Below are positions 52,914 to 62,004 of a stretch of 64,000 nucleotides of DNA, in pieces; positions within the stretch are counted from its first letter, which is position 1; each line of letters opens with the position of its first letter. The DNA comes from JBGPOS01 sp041488155 (GTDB lineage: Bacteria; Chloroflexota; Dehalococcoidia; Tepidiformales; Tepidiformaceae): NCBI GenBank assembly GCA_041488155.1, contig JBGPOS010000011.1:7932-71931 (forward strand), read 5' to 3'. The notes beneath the pieces are model-generated. The model was not told the origin of the DNA. It was given only the letters and a program-made list of their open reading frames with translations, and searched no databases. Both the position numbers and the translations under genes were made by a program.

Positions 52914-54053
52914 TTACGTCTGGCGATAGGCCCGGTGCCGCATGATGACGCTCTGCATGATGCCCATCGAAACGAACAGGCTGACGAGCGAACTCCCTCC
53001 CTGGCTGACGAAGGGCAGGGGTATCCCGGTGACGGGGAATAGGCTCACGTTGACGGCGATGTTGATGAACGTCTGCATCAGGATCAGCACAACGATGCCG
53101 ACGGCAATGAGCTGACCGGCGGTGTCCCCGGCAAGCTGGGCAGCGCGTATCCCGCGCATCAGCAGCAGAATGAAGAGGGCGAACAGGCCGATCGCGCCGG
53201 CGAACCCGAGTTCTTCTGCAAGCACGCTGAAGATGAAGTCCTTGGTGGGCACTTTGAGGAAGCGCAGTTGGGTTTGCTCTCCGTTGGTCAATCCCTTGCC
53301 CCAGAACTGGCCGGAGCCCACGGCGATTTGCGATTGGATAACGGTGTAGCCGGCATCGAGCGGATCCTCGTCGGGATTGACGAGCACTGAGATGCGTTCG
53401 ACCTGGTAGTCGGCGACGGCGAACGTCCAGACGAAGGGCAGAACGGCCACGGCGAGCGCCCCGACGACGAGCAGGTGCCGGCGGCTGACTCCGCCGACGG
53501 CGACGACCCCGAGCCAGATGGCGAGGAAGACCAGAGCGGTGCCCAGGTCGGGCTCGATGAACACAAGGAAACCCATGGGCGCGACGATGAGCAACGACAT
53601 CACCAGCGCCCGCAGCTCGCGGGCGTCGCCGCCGTGTTCGCTAAAGAACCGGGCGAGGGTGAGGATCGTGGCGAGTTTGGCGAACTCGGATGGCTGGATC
53701 TGGAGAGGGCCGAGGTTGAACCAGCGGGTCGAACCATAGGCCGTGTGGCCGATAGCGAGGATGGCCAGCAACGAGACGATCGCCACTCCGTAAAGCACCC
53801 AGGCGTAGTGGGTGAGGTAGTGGTAGTCGAGCTTCGAGATAAGGAGCATGAGTCCGATGCCAACGAGGGCGAAGACGGCCTGCTTCGCTACCGGGTTGTC
53901 GAAGCTCGCGACGGGGCCGCTGTACGTCCGCACGGACCCGCTGTAGATCAAGACGAGGCCGAGCCCGACCAGGCAGAGGGCGGCAGTGACCAGGAGGTAG
54001 TCGAAGCGGTCCCATCCTCGCCAGACGCCCTGCCTGCCGTATCCGGCCGTCAC
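52914..54053 (-). CDS. rodA: Rod shape-determining SEDS glycosyltransferase RodA
   Basis: A 379-residue SEDS protein with about ten membrane helices that polymerises peptidoglycan in the elongasome. WFNLGPLQIQPSEFAKLATI, VFIEPDLGTALVFLAIWLGV and the C-terminal GIPLPFVSQGGSSLVSLFVS are diagnostic. Being next to mrdA and mreBCD makes it RodA rather than FtsW. It overlaps mrdA by 4 bases. Confidence 0.95.
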   Translation of the reverse strand: MTAGYGRQGVWRGWDRFDYLLVTAALCLVGLGLVLIYSGSVRTYSGPVASFDNPVAKQAVFALVGIGLMLLISKLDYHYLTHYAWVLYGVAIVSLLAILAIGHTAYGSTRWFNLGPLQIQPSEFAKLATILTLARFFSEHGGDARELRALVMSLLIVAPMGFLVFIEPDLGTALVFLAIWLGVVAVGGVSRRHLLVVGALAVAVLPFVWTFAVADYQVERISVLVNPDEDPLDAGYTVIQSQIAVGSGQFWGKGLTNGEQTQLRFLKVPTKDFIFSVLAEELGFAGAIGLFALFILLLMRGIRAAQLAGDTAGQLIAVGIVVLILMQTFINIAVNVSLFPVTGIPLPFVSQGGSSLVSLFVSMGIMQSVIMRHRAYRQT

Positions 54054-55963
54054 GGCTTCACGTTCTTGAAGAAGTAATCGAAGATCTTGCTCGCGGTGGG
54101 GGCCGCCTTATCGCCGCCGACACCCAGGTCGAAATAGACGGTCACCACGACGTCCGGGCTGTTGAAGGGCGCGAATCCGGTGAACCAGGCATGTTGGTCA
54201 CGTTTGCCATCAGATTTCACGGGCCCGAATTCGGCGGTGCCCGTCTTACCGGCGATGTCGATGCCTGCGGTTTGGGCGCGCAGTCCGGCCCCGTAGCCGA
54301 CCGATTCGTGCATTCCGTCGCGGATAACCGCCAGGTTTTCGGCGCTGATTGGAACCTGCTTGGATTCTGACTTCATGCTCTTGAGGATCTTGCCATCAGG
54401 CGAGGTGACGTCCTTAACGAGACGAGGGGTGAGCAGCTTGCCACCGTTCGCCACGGCGGCGGTCACACGCGCTATCTGGAGCGGCGTTGCAGAGACGTCG
54501 CCCTGGCCGATGCCCATGAAGCAGGTGTCGGCGTAGAACCAGTCGCGGTCGTTTTCGTTGAACTGAGAACCGGCGAAGGCCTTGCGCTTCTGGTCCGGAC
54601 TCGGCACGACCCCGGCCATCTCGCCGTCGAGGTCGATCCCGGTGGGCTGGCCGAGGCCGAAGGCCCGAGCGTAGGCGCCGAGCTTCCAGGCCGAGTCCTC
54701 GAAGTCCTTCCCCAGACCTTTGATCCCTTCGTTGGGGATACCGCACGAGGCCATGTAGAAGTAGATGTTCGAAGACCAGGCGATCGCGCTGCGCAGGTTG
54801 AGAAAGCCGTGCGCCCTCCAGTCGTAGAGGGGGTAGATGACGCCGTTCTCCCCTTTGAACTCGAGGACGGTGCTGTTGACGGTCCGGCCGGTGGCGGGAG
54901 TAATCGTCCCTTCCTGCAAGGCTGCTGCTGCGGTGATGAGCTTGAAGGTAGAGCCGGGGGCCTCGGCGGTGAGCGCCCTGTCGAGGAACGGTTTGCGAGG
55001 GTCGTTCGCCAGGGCGTTGTACTCGCTGGACCTTTGGTCGGGCTGGGCGAAGATGTTGGCGTCGTAAGAGGGCAGCGAAACCAGCGCGTAGACCTCTCCG
55101 GTCCTGGGACTCAACACAACGGCGGCGGCGATCTTGGCTTCACCCATTGAGTTGTCGAGGAGTTCGGCGACGAACTCCTGCAGGCCGGGGTCGATTGCGA
55201 GTCTGAGGCTGTTGCCTGGAGCGGGGTCGCGGGTTTTGAGGACATCGAGGAGCTGGCCCTGGGCGTCCTGTTCGACCTGGCTAACGCCGGCTGAGCCGCG
55301 GAGCTCGCTCTCATAGCGGCCCTCGATCCCGGACTTGCCCACGGGCTCGTTGAGCTGGTAGCCCTCGCCCTTGAGTTGAGCGTATTCCCGCGGCGTCTGG
55401 GCGCCGATGTAGCCGATGATGTGGCTGAAGGCGTCGCTGCCGATGTAGTTCCTGCCTGGGGTCACGGTGAGAGCCACCCCCGGCATGCCCGTGGTCGCCT
55501 CATCGAGCATCAGCGCCTGCTCTTTCGACAGGTACTTCTGGACCGGGATCGGGAGGTCGGGCCTGCCGTCGTCCTCGGCCTGCTGAACGCGGGATTGCAC
55601 TTCGAGCGAGGGAACGCCCACGAGTTCTTCGAGACGAAGGTAAATCTTGTGGCGGTCGGCCTGGGATTTCGGAAGGAGTTCCGGGGTGACGCTGGCGGTG
55701 TAGACGCCGATGTTCTGGACAAGGGGGGTGCCGTCGCGTCCAAGGATGAGTCCGCGCGGAGGGAGGATGTTCGTGGAGACGATGTGGTTTTCGCGAGAGC
55801 GCTTCGCGTACGTCGCCCCATCGACGAGCTGCATGCTCACGAGCCTTGCGGTGAGGAGCCCGAACACGAGCAGGACTGCGACGCGGAGGGCCGTCAGGTT
55901 GCCGTGGGGACGGTTCCTGCTGGGCGTTGGTGCTCCGCGATAACGATCATCGAGGATGCTCAT
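54050..55963 (-). CDS. mrdA: Penicillin-binding protein 2 (elongation transpeptidase)
   Basis: A 637-residue class B PBP. One N-terminal membrane helix (LTALRVAVLLVFGLLTARLV), a pedestal domain, then the transpeptidase domain with SxxK in APGSTFKLITAA, SxN in AWSSNIYFYMA and KTG in GKTGTAEFG. It cross-links the glycan made by RodA. The stop overlaps rodA; mreD ends 3 bases upstream. Confidence 0.95.
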   Translation of the reverse strand: MSILDDRYRGAPTPSRNRPHGNLTALRVAVLLVFGLLTARLVSMQLVDGATYAKRSRENHIVSTNILPPRGLILGRDGTPLVQNIGVYTASVTPELLPKSQADRHKIYLRLEELVGVPSLEVQSRVQQAEDDGRPDLPIPVQKYLSKEQALMLDEATTGMPGVALTVTPGRNYIGSDAFSHIIGYIGAQTPREYAQLKGEGYQLNEPVGKSGIEGRYESELRGSAGVSQVEQDAQGQLLDVLKTRDPAPGNSLRLAIDPGLQEFVAELLDNSMGEAKIAAAVVLSPRTGEVYALVSLPSYDANIFAQPDQRSSEYNALANDPRKPFLDRALTAEAPGSTFKLITAAAALQEGTITPATGRTVNSTVLEFKGENGVIYPLYDWRAHGFLNLRSAIAWSSNIYFYMASCGIPNEGIKGLGKDFEDSAWKLGAYARAFGLGQPTGIDLDGEMAGVVPSPDQKRKAFAGSQFNENDRDWFYADTCFMGIGQGDVSATPLQIARVTAAVANGGKLLTPRLVKDVTSPDGKILKSMKSESKQVPISAENLAVIRDGMHESVGYGAGLRAQTAGIDIAGKTGTAEFGPVKSDGKRDQHAWFTGFAPFNSPDVVVTVYFDLGVGGDKAAPTASKIFDYFFKNVKP

Positions 55964-55966
55964 CGG

Positions 55967-56479
55967 TTAGAGGTGGCCTCGCTGCAGGGTCATGCCTCTC
56001 GGTGACCATCCTACGAGACGGAAGGGCACGTACACCAAGGTGAGTAAAGCGAGGTCAAGAAGAGCGCCGGGCAAGAGCAGGTCGCGAACAAGGACCGTAG
56101 GCGAGAAGGTTGCGTCCTGGGCGACGGCGCCAAAGGCGAGCAACGATCGGGCCCAGAGCCCCGTAGCCACACCAACCAGGGCGACCTGGGAGTAGCGGTT
56201 GAGGGGAAGGCGCGCCTCTTCCAGGGCGAAGGCGAGGGGCAACAGCGGCAGGTAGGCCAGGAGAAGGAGCCCGGGCGCGCGGTCGGAGGTGAATCCAACC
56301 AGTACGGCCGCCACAGGAATAGCCCACATGGCTGTTCGCGGCCCGGAGTACACCGCCAGACAGAGGATGGTCACGAGCATGAGATCCGGGACAGCGCCGG
56401 CGATAGGAAAGAGCGGAGCAACCGTCACCTGGGACAGAGCGACCACCAGGATGAGGAAGATCTGAGCGAACAGCTTCAC
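55967..56479 (-). CDS. mreD: Rod shape-determining protein MreD
   Basis: A 170-residue protein with five to six hydrophobic helices, typical of MreD, the small membrane component of the elongasome. Sequence conservation is low; position between mreC and mrdA supports the call. It overlaps mreC by 4 bases. Confidence 0.85.
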   Translation of the reverse strand: MKLFAQIFLILVVALSQVTVAPLFPIAGAVPDLMLVTILCLAVYSGPRTAMWAIPVAAVLVGFTSDRAPGLLLLAYLPLLPLAFALEEARLPLNRYSQVALVGVATGLWARSLLAFGAVAQDATFSPTVLVRDLLLPGALLDLALLTLVYVPFRLVGWSPRGMTLQRGHL

Positions 56480-57309
56480 GGCTGGGCGCCCAGCCCGATC
56501 TGCTCTGGCAAGAAGCTCGTGAGCACGAGCACCGTCTGGGCTGTCGAGAATCGGACTAGCGGTTCAACCCTGACCTTCCTGAAGAGGTCTTGCGGCGATC
56601 CCGAGACTTCGCTCACCTTGCCGATGGGGAGGCCCGCAGGGTAGTTGCCGCCAAGCCCAAGCGTCTCGACGGTGTCTCCGACTTTGATGTCGGCCTGTGC
56701 CATGTTGAAGATCAGGACGCGGTTGGGGCTGCCCTCCACGATGCCGTCGGCCTTCGAATCGACCGTCTGGGCCCGCACCTTGCTCTTGCTGTCGGTGATC
56801 AGCCGCACGAAAGCGCGGTCGGAGAAGGTCCGGGTTACGCTGCCCATGAGGGTGCCCTGGGACGAAAGCACCACCATCCCGGTCTTAACACCGTCGTTCG
56901 TGCCGCGGTCTATCGATATGACGTCGGTAAAGGCTGAGCTGTCGCGGTGGACGATGTTGGCTGCGAGGCGGGCCCCTCCCGCTGCGCCGCGGGTGATGTT
57001 GAGCGCCTGCTCTAGCTCTTTCACCCGGCCGGCATCCTGTCGGAGAGAAGTCACCTTGTTCTGAAGGTCCTCGTTTTCGAGCCGAAGGCGGCGATTCTCG
57101 TCCTGAAGGTCGTTGAGGTTGCCGGCGTCGGCGAGAAATGACGCTGCAGGCCGGAACACAGCCGTGAGGAGGTTTTCGGCGGGCTCGGTGAAGGTGAGGT
57201 AGAAGCCCTGGAACGGTTTGAGGATCCCGGCTTGACTGGCGATGGTGAGCAGCAGAGCGAGGCCAATCATCGCTCCCACCCACCATGTGTACCGGGAAAA
57301 AATCAGCAT
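56476..57309 (-). CDS. mreC: Rod shape-determining protein MreC
   Basis: A 277-residue protein with an N-terminal helix (about 5-27), a coiled coil (LQDENRRLRLENEDLQNKV) and the beta-rich MreC core (DVISIDRGTNDGVKTGMVV, FVRLITDSKSKVRAQTV, LGLGGNYPAGLPIGKV). It links MreB to the PBP2-RodA pair. Confidence 0.93.
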   Translation of the reverse strand: MLIFSRYTWWVGAMIGLALLLTIASQAGILKPFQGFYLTFTEPAENLLTAVFRPAASFLADAGNLNDLQDENRRLRLENEDLQNKVTSLRQDAGRVKELEQALNITRGAAGGARLAANIVHRDSSAFTDVISIDRGTNDGVKTGMVVLSSQGTLMGSVTRTFSDRAFVRLITDSKSKVRAQTVDSKADGIVEGSPNRVLIFNMAQADIKVGDTVETLGLGGNYPAGLPIGKVSEVSGSPQDLFRKVRVEPLVRFSTAQTVLVLTSFLPEQIGLGAQP

Positions 57310-57336
57310 GCGGTCACCACGGGGCGCAGCCCGATG

Positions 57337-58398
57337 CTATCGCCCGCCGCGGCGCGAGGCCAGTTGGGACTGCACCTTGGTCAAGAGGTCGTGCTCTTCG
57401 AGCACTTCGCCCGCGCCGCGCACGACGCAGAGCAGCGGATCCTCGGCGACGTAGACCGGAAAGCGCGTCTCCTGGCTTAGCCGCCGGTCGAGGCCGCGCA
57501 GCATGGCGCCTCCGCCGGCGAGGGCGATCCCGTGGGCCATGAGGTCGCTCACGAGTTCTGGGGGCGTCACTTCGATGGAGGATCGCACCGCTTCGACGAT
57601 GGCGCTGATGGAGCCAGCGAGCGCGTCGCGGATTTCGACGGTGCTCACCTCGACGGCCTTGGGCAGACCGGTGGCAAGGTCTCGGCCGCGCAAGTCAATG
57701 GTCTCTTCGGGTTCGAGAGGCGCCGCGGAGCCGGCGGCCTTCTTAATCTCTTCTGCACTGCGTTCGCCAATCATCAGGTTATGCACCTGGCGAGCGTAGG
57801 CGATGATGTCCTGGTCCATCTCGTCGCCGGCGACGCGAATGGAGGTGCTGACAACCATGCCGCCGAGGGAAATCACGGCGACTTCGGTGGTGCCGCCGCC
57901 GATGTCGACGATCATGCAGCCGGCGGCCTCCATGACGGGCAGCCCAGCCCCGATCGCGGCTGCCATCGGCTCTTCGATGAGGAAGCAGCTCCGCGCGCCG
58001 GCGTTCAGGGCAGCGTCGTGGACCGCTCGCTTCTCAACCTCGGTGACGCCGCTGGGGATGCCAACCACCACTCGCGGCTGGGCGAGGAAGCTCCGGTCGT
58101 GCACGGCCCGGATGAAGTAGCTCAACATCTTCTCGGTGACTTCGAAGTCGGAGATGACACCGTCACGGAGGGGTCGGACGGCGATGATGTTGGCCGGGGT
58201 GCGGCCGACCATACGTTTTGCTTCCGCGCCGATTGCGAGGATCTTTTTGGAGATCCGGTCGATCGCCACGACCGATGGTTCGTCGATCACGATTCCGCGG
58301 CCGCGGACCATGACCAGGGTGTTGGCGGTGCCGAGGTCGATCGCGATGTCGTGCGAAAGGAACCCGAAGAGGCCGTTGAGGGGATTGAAGAATGCCAA
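57337..58398 (-). CDS. mreB: Rod shape-determining actin homologue MreB
   Basis: A 353-residue actin-fold ATPase: IAIDLGTANTLVMVRGRGIV, VGIPSGVTEVEKRAV, MIVDIGGGTTEVAVISLGGM and IALAGGGAMLRGLD. It starts with TTG at 58398, unusual for the family, with AGGAC 8 bases upstream. It heads the mreB-mreC-mreD-mrdA-rodA operon. Confidence 0.95.
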   Translation of the reverse strand: MAFFNPLNGLFGFLSHDIAIDLGTANTLVMVRGRGIVIDEPSVVAIDRISKKILAIGAEAKRMVGRTPANIIAVRPLRDGVISDFEVTEKMLSYFIRAVHDRSFLAQPRVVVGIPSGVTEVEKRAVHDAALNAGARSCFLIEEPMAAAIGAGLPVMEAAGCMIVDIGGGTTEVAVISLGGMVVSTSIRVAGDEMDQDIIAYARQVHNLMIGERSAEEIKKAAGSAAPLEPEETIDLRGRDLATGLPKAVEVSTVEIRDALAGSISAIVEAVRSSIEVTPPELVSDLMAHGIALAGGGAMLRGLDRRLSQETRFPVYVAEDPLLCVVRGAGEVLEEHDLLTKVQSQLASRRGGR

Positions 58399-58454
58399 TC
58401 GCTGGTCCTGCCGCGGGTTGGATGCGGCTCTGTAAGCCTGCGCGACGCCAATAC

Positions 58455-58460
58455 ATTATA
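58455..58460 (-). promoter_or_regulatory. -10 element TATAAT of the mre operon
   Basis: A perfect minus-strand TATAAT (58460-58455), the best -10 in the window, about 57 bases before the mreB start. No -35 hexamer is evident. The gene therefore has a real leader. Confidence 0.6.
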
Positions 58461-58524
58461 GCGGTCATACCGGCGGACGCGAGCGGCCGATATTTTGTGC
58501 TTCGCTAAAGCCATCCGGCCTTAT

Positions 58525-60570
58525 CTAAGCCGTTGGCGGAGACTCACCCAGAGCCGCCCGGCCTTCCCGCAGCAGCCGGGCGAAGGTGGCCTCGTCTGCA
58601 GTGCGCACTCCCAGCTGCGCGGCCCGGGGCAGCTTCGAACCAGCCTCCTCGCCCACAACCAGCAAGTCTGTGCCCCTCGTGATGGCGCTGCCGACCTTGC
58701 CGCCGAGTTCGCGGATGCGGTCTTCAGCCTCGTTTCGGGACATCGTTTCGAGTCGGCCGGTGACAACGATGGTGAGGCCCGCAAGGAGCTGGGTGGAGGG
58801 TGGCGGAGGCGAGTGTTGGGGGCGCACGCCGGCGGCCAGGAGCCTCCTGACGACGTCCTGGTTCTCGGATCTCGACGTCCAGCTGGCGATGCTCTCCGCG
58901 ACCACCGGCCCGATGCCCTCGACTTCCTGGAGGACATCGATGCTGGCGGCGAGGACCCCTTCGAGGCTGCCGAAGTGGTCGGCGAGGAGGCGCGCCGTTT
59001 CGAACCCCACGTGACGGATCCCGAGGGCGAAGAGGACGTTGGTGAGGGGCCGCTCCTTGCTCTTCTCGATCCCGGCCACGAGGTTCTCGGCGCTCTTCGG
59101 GCCCATTCGTTCGAGGGCGGCCAGTTGTGCGACGGTGAGCTCGTAGACTTCCGCGATGTCCCGAACGAGTCCCTCGCGGAAGAGGGTATAGGCCATGCGC
59201 TCGCCCAGACCTTCGATGTCCATCGCGCCACGTGAGGCGAAATGTTCAAGGAGCCTGATCTGCTGCGCCGGGCAGGCGGTGTTGAGGCAGTAGACCGCTG
59301 CTTCGGCCGGGTCTTTCAGCACGGGAGTGCCGCACGACGGGCACTCGGACGGCATGACGAACACCTGCTCGTCGCCTTTGCGCAGGCTCGTGACGGGCGC
59401 CACCACCTGGGGGATGACCTCGCCCGCCCGCTGGACGATCACGGTATCGCCGATGCGGATGTCTTTGCGGTGGATGTCTCCTTCATTGTGGAGGGTAGCC
59501 ATCCGCACGGTGGCGCCCCCGACGACGACCGGTTCGAGTTCGGCAAAAGGGTTGAGGGCGCCGGTGCGGCCCACGTTGACGTGGATTGCCCGCAATTTGG
59601 TAGTCCGCTGCTGGGCCGGGAACTTGAAGGCGGTGGCCCAGCGAGGCTCTCGTCCGACGACGCCGAGGCGGTCCCACTCGCGGGTGTCATCGATTTTCAA
59701 GACCACGCCGTCGATGTCGTAGTCGAGTTGTTCGCGCTGGTGTCCCCACCAGGAGACCCGGTCGGCTGCGTCGGCGAGGGTGTCGTGGCGGCGCGCGGCG
59801 GGGTTGGGCCGGAGGCCCATGTCTCCCAGCCAGGCCAGCACTTCGTAGTGGCTTTCGGGCCGCGGGCCGTCGCACCAGCCGAGCTGGTAAACGTAGATCG
59901 AGAGAGGCCGGCTGGCGGTCACCTTCGGGTCGAGCTGGCGGACGGCGCCAGCGGCAGCGTTGCGCGGATTGGCGAACAGCGGTTCGCCGCGATCGGCGCG
60001 TTCGGCATTCATGGCCTCGAAGCCGCTCTTCGTCATGTAGACCTCGCCTCGCACCTCGAACCGGGACGGGGGCGAGCCACTCAGGGCGAGGGGGATCGAC
60101 TTGACCGTCCTGAGGTTGGCGGTGATGTTTTCGCCGCGCTGGCCGTCGCCGCGCGTGGCCCCCTGGACGAAGGTTCCGCCTTCGTAGACGAGGGCGACCG
60201 CCAGGCCGTCAATCTTCGGTTCGCTTGTCATGGGGAACTCGCCGTGGCCGACGCGATCGGACGCTCGCCGATGCCAGGCGCGGAGCTCTTCGTCGTTGAA
60301 GCAGTTCGAGAGGCTAAGCAAGGGAAGGCGGTGCTCCACGACGCCGAACGCCTGGAGCGGCTCGGCGCCGACGCGCTGGGTGGGTGAATCGGGCGTTATC
60401 AGCTCGGGGAATTCGCGCTCGATCGCCCTCAGCTCGTCCATCAGCTCGTCGTACTCGGCGTCAGAGACTTCGGGCGTGTCGAGGACGTAGTAGCGGTAGT
60501 TGTGGTAGTTGAGTTGCGACCGCAACTCTTCGCTCCGCAAGCGGGCTTCGTACTGGTTCAGGCCGGCCAT
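58525..60570 (-). CDS. ligA: NAD-dependent DNA ligase LigA
   Basis: Seals nicks using NAD. The 681-residue protein has domain Ia YYVLDTPEVSDAEYDELMDEL, the adenylated Lys in SEPKIDGLAVAL, an OB fold, the zinc motif CPSCGTP...CLNTACPAQ, HhH repeats and a C-terminal BRCT domain (LTIVVTGRLETMSRNEAEDR). ATG 60570 lies 10 bases after minus-strand TATACT. Confidence 0.96.
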   Translation of the reverse strand: MAGLNQYEARLRSEELRSQLNYHNYRYYVLDTPEVSDAEYDELMDELRAIEREFPELITPDSPTQRVGAEPLQAFGVVEHRLPLLSLSNCFNDEELRAWHRRASDRVGHGEFPMTSEPKIDGLAVALVYEGGTFVQGATRGDGQRGENITANLRTVKSIPLALSGSPPSRFEVRGEVYMTKSGFEAMNAERADRGEPLFANPRNAAAGAVRQLDPKVTASRPLSIYVYQLGWCDGPRPESHYEVLAWLGDMGLRPNPAARRHDTLADAADRVSWWGHQREQLDYDIDGVVLKIDDTREWDRLGVVGREPRWATAFKFPAQQRTTKLRAIHVNVGRTGALNPFAELEPVVVGGATVRMATLHNEGDIHRKDIRIGDTVIVQRAGEVIPQVVAPVTSLRKGDEQVFVMPSECPSCGTPVLKDPAEAAVYCLNTACPAQQIRLLEHFASRGAMDIEGLGERMAYTLFREGLVRDIAEVYELTVAQLAALERMGPKSAENLVAGIEKSKERPLTNVLFALGIRHVGFETARLLADHFGSLEGVLAASIDVLQEVEGIGPVVAESIASWTSRSENQDVVRRLLAAGVRPQHSPPPPSTQLLAGLTIVVTGRLETMSRNEAEDRIRELGGKVGSAITRGTDLLVVGEEAGSKLPRAAQLGVRTADEATFARLLREGRAALGESPPTA

Positions 60571-60580
60571 GGTGGGTCGA

Positions 60581-60604
60581 AGTATATCGACGCCGTGCTA
60601 CACT
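60581..60604. promoter_or_regulatory. Divergent -10 elements of ligA and the his operon
   Basis: Minus TATACT (60586-60581) precedes ligA by 10 bases and plus TACACT (60599-60604) precedes hisH by 9 bases. Both promoters fit in the 43-base gap between start codons, so both mRNAs must be leaderless or nearly so. Confidence 0.6.
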
Positions 60605-60613
60605 GAAACTGCC

Positions 60614-61288
60614 GTGAACGGACCTGTAGTAGTCGTGGATTATGGCGCGGGGAACCTGCGCAGCGTCGCCCGGGCGCTCGCCCACGTCGATGTGGCGCCG
60701 GTTGTTTCCGCCGATGCCAGCGACATCGAAAGGGCGGGGGCTGTGGTGCTCCCCGGCGTTGGGGCCGCCGCCGACACGATGGAAAACCTGCGATCGCGCT
60801 CGCTCGTTGAGCCGGTGAAGGAGTACATCGCGCAGGGCCGCCCGTTCCTGGGGGTCTGCATGGGTCTCCAGGCGCTCTTCGATTGGTCCGAAGAGGGCGA
60901 CGGCCAGGAATGCCTCGGCGTCCTCCCCGGCAGGATCCTCAAATTCCCGCCGAGCACCCTCAAAGTGCCCCACATGGGCTGGAACACGGTCGATTGGGTG
61001 CGCCCTCACCCGGTCACCGAGGGCATCGCTTCAGGCAGCTACTTCTACTTCGTGCATAGCTTCTACCCCGTCGTCGACGAGCCGGGCCTCGCGCTTGGGA
61101 TGACGGAGTACGGCGTTTCGTTCCCCAGCGTGGTGGCTCGCGAGAGCGTGGTGGCAACCCAGTTTCACCCTGAAAAGAGCGGCGATGACGGCCTCCGCAT
61201 CTATGCGAATTTCGTGCGCTGGGCGCGCCGCCAGCACACCTTCGTGCCCGCAGCGGCCGCTCCAGCCACTGCGGGAGGCCACGCCTGA
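60614..61288 (+). CDS. hisH: Imidazole glycerol phosphate synthase glutaminase subunit
   Basis: Class I glutaminase that feeds ammonia to HisF. The 224-residue protein has VVVDYGAGNLRSVARAL, FLGVCMGLQALF with the nucleophile Cys, and VVATQFHPEKSG with the catalytic His and Glu. GTG 60614 is the start. It leads a hisH-hisA-hisF-hisI group. Confidence 0.95.
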   Translation: MNGPVVVVDYGAGNLRSVARALAHVDVAPVVSADASDIERAGAVVLPGVGAAADTMENLRSRSLVEPVKEYIAQGRPFLGVCMGLQALFDWSEEGDGQECLGVLPGRILKFPPSTLKVPHMGWNTVDWVRPHPVTEGIASGSYFYFVHSFYPVVDEPGLALGMTEYGVSFPSVVARESVVATQFHPEKSGDDGLRIYANFVRWARRQHTFVPAAAAPATAGGHA

Positions 61289-62004
61289 CCTTCGAAGTCA
61301 TCCCCGCAATCGACCTGCGCGGCGGCCGCTGTGTACGCCTCTTCCAGGGGGACTACGACCGCGAGACGCGCTACTCCGACGACCCGGCCGGCACCGCGCT
61401 GCGCTGGGAAGACCTGGGCGCGCCCCGGTTGCACGTGGTTGACCTCGACGGCGCACGGGGAGGTTCGCCGCTCAATCAGCGGATCATGGCCGAGATCTGC
61501 GATGTCGTAGCGATACCGGTGGAGGTCTCGGGTGGGATGAGGTCGTTCGCGGACCTGGCGGCGGCCTTTGCCTATGGTGCCGACCGCGTCCAGCTGGGCA
61601 GCATCGCTCTGCGGGACGCGGAGTTCGTGCGCACCGCAGTGGGACGCTACCCCGGCGGCATCGTCGTCTCCATCGATGCCCGCGAAGGCGAAGTGTTCGT
61701 GGAGGGCTGGACTGTCCCGACCGGGGTGTCCGTGGAGGAGTTGGCACGACAGATGGTGGAGGCCGGGGTGCCCCGGCTGATGTTCACAGACATCGGCCGT
61801 GACGGCGCCATGACTGAGCCCAACTTCGCCGCCCTGGAGGCCCTCGTGGGCAAAGTGCCGGTCCCGGTCATCGCTTCGGGAGGGGTCTCCCGTCTCGAGC
61901 ATCTCCAGCGGCTCGCTGCGATCGGCTGCGAGGGGGCGATCGTCGGCAAGGCGCTCTACGAGGGGACGGTCCAGTTGCCAGCAGCGCTGGCGGCGGTGCG
62001 CTGA
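61285..62004 (+). CDS. hisA: Phosphoribosylformimino-5-aminoimidazole carboxamide ribotide isomerase
   Basis: TIM-barrel isomerase of histidine synthesis (HisA), 239 residues. The conserved N terminus FEVIPAIDLRGGRCVRLFQG, with catalytic Asp8-type residue, starts at once after the hisH stop. No ATG, GTG or TTG lies in frame for more than 80 bases upstream, and the first codon available is CTG at 61285, overlapping the hisH TGA as CTGA. A start at 61429 would delete the first beta-alpha units. VDLDGARGGSPLNQ, VSGGMRSFADLAAA and FTDIGRDGAMTEPN confirm the family. Confidence 0.9.
   Translation: MTFEVIPAIDLRGGRCVRLFQGDYDRETRYSDDPAGTALRWEDLGAPRLHVVDLDGARGGSPLNQRIMAEICDVVAIPVEVSGGMRSFADLAAAFAYGADRVQLGSIALRDAEFVRTAVGRYPGGIVVSIDAREGEVFVEGWTVPTGVSVEELARQMVEAGVPRLMFTDIGRDGAMTEPNFAALEALVGKVPVPVIASGGVSRLEHLQRLAAIGCEGAIVGKALYEGTVQLPAALAAVR

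Noticed and set aside
61429..62004. hisA starting at the internal GTG 61429
   Set aside because: It would remove the first 48 residues including the catalytic beta strand; the full domain is open from 61285.
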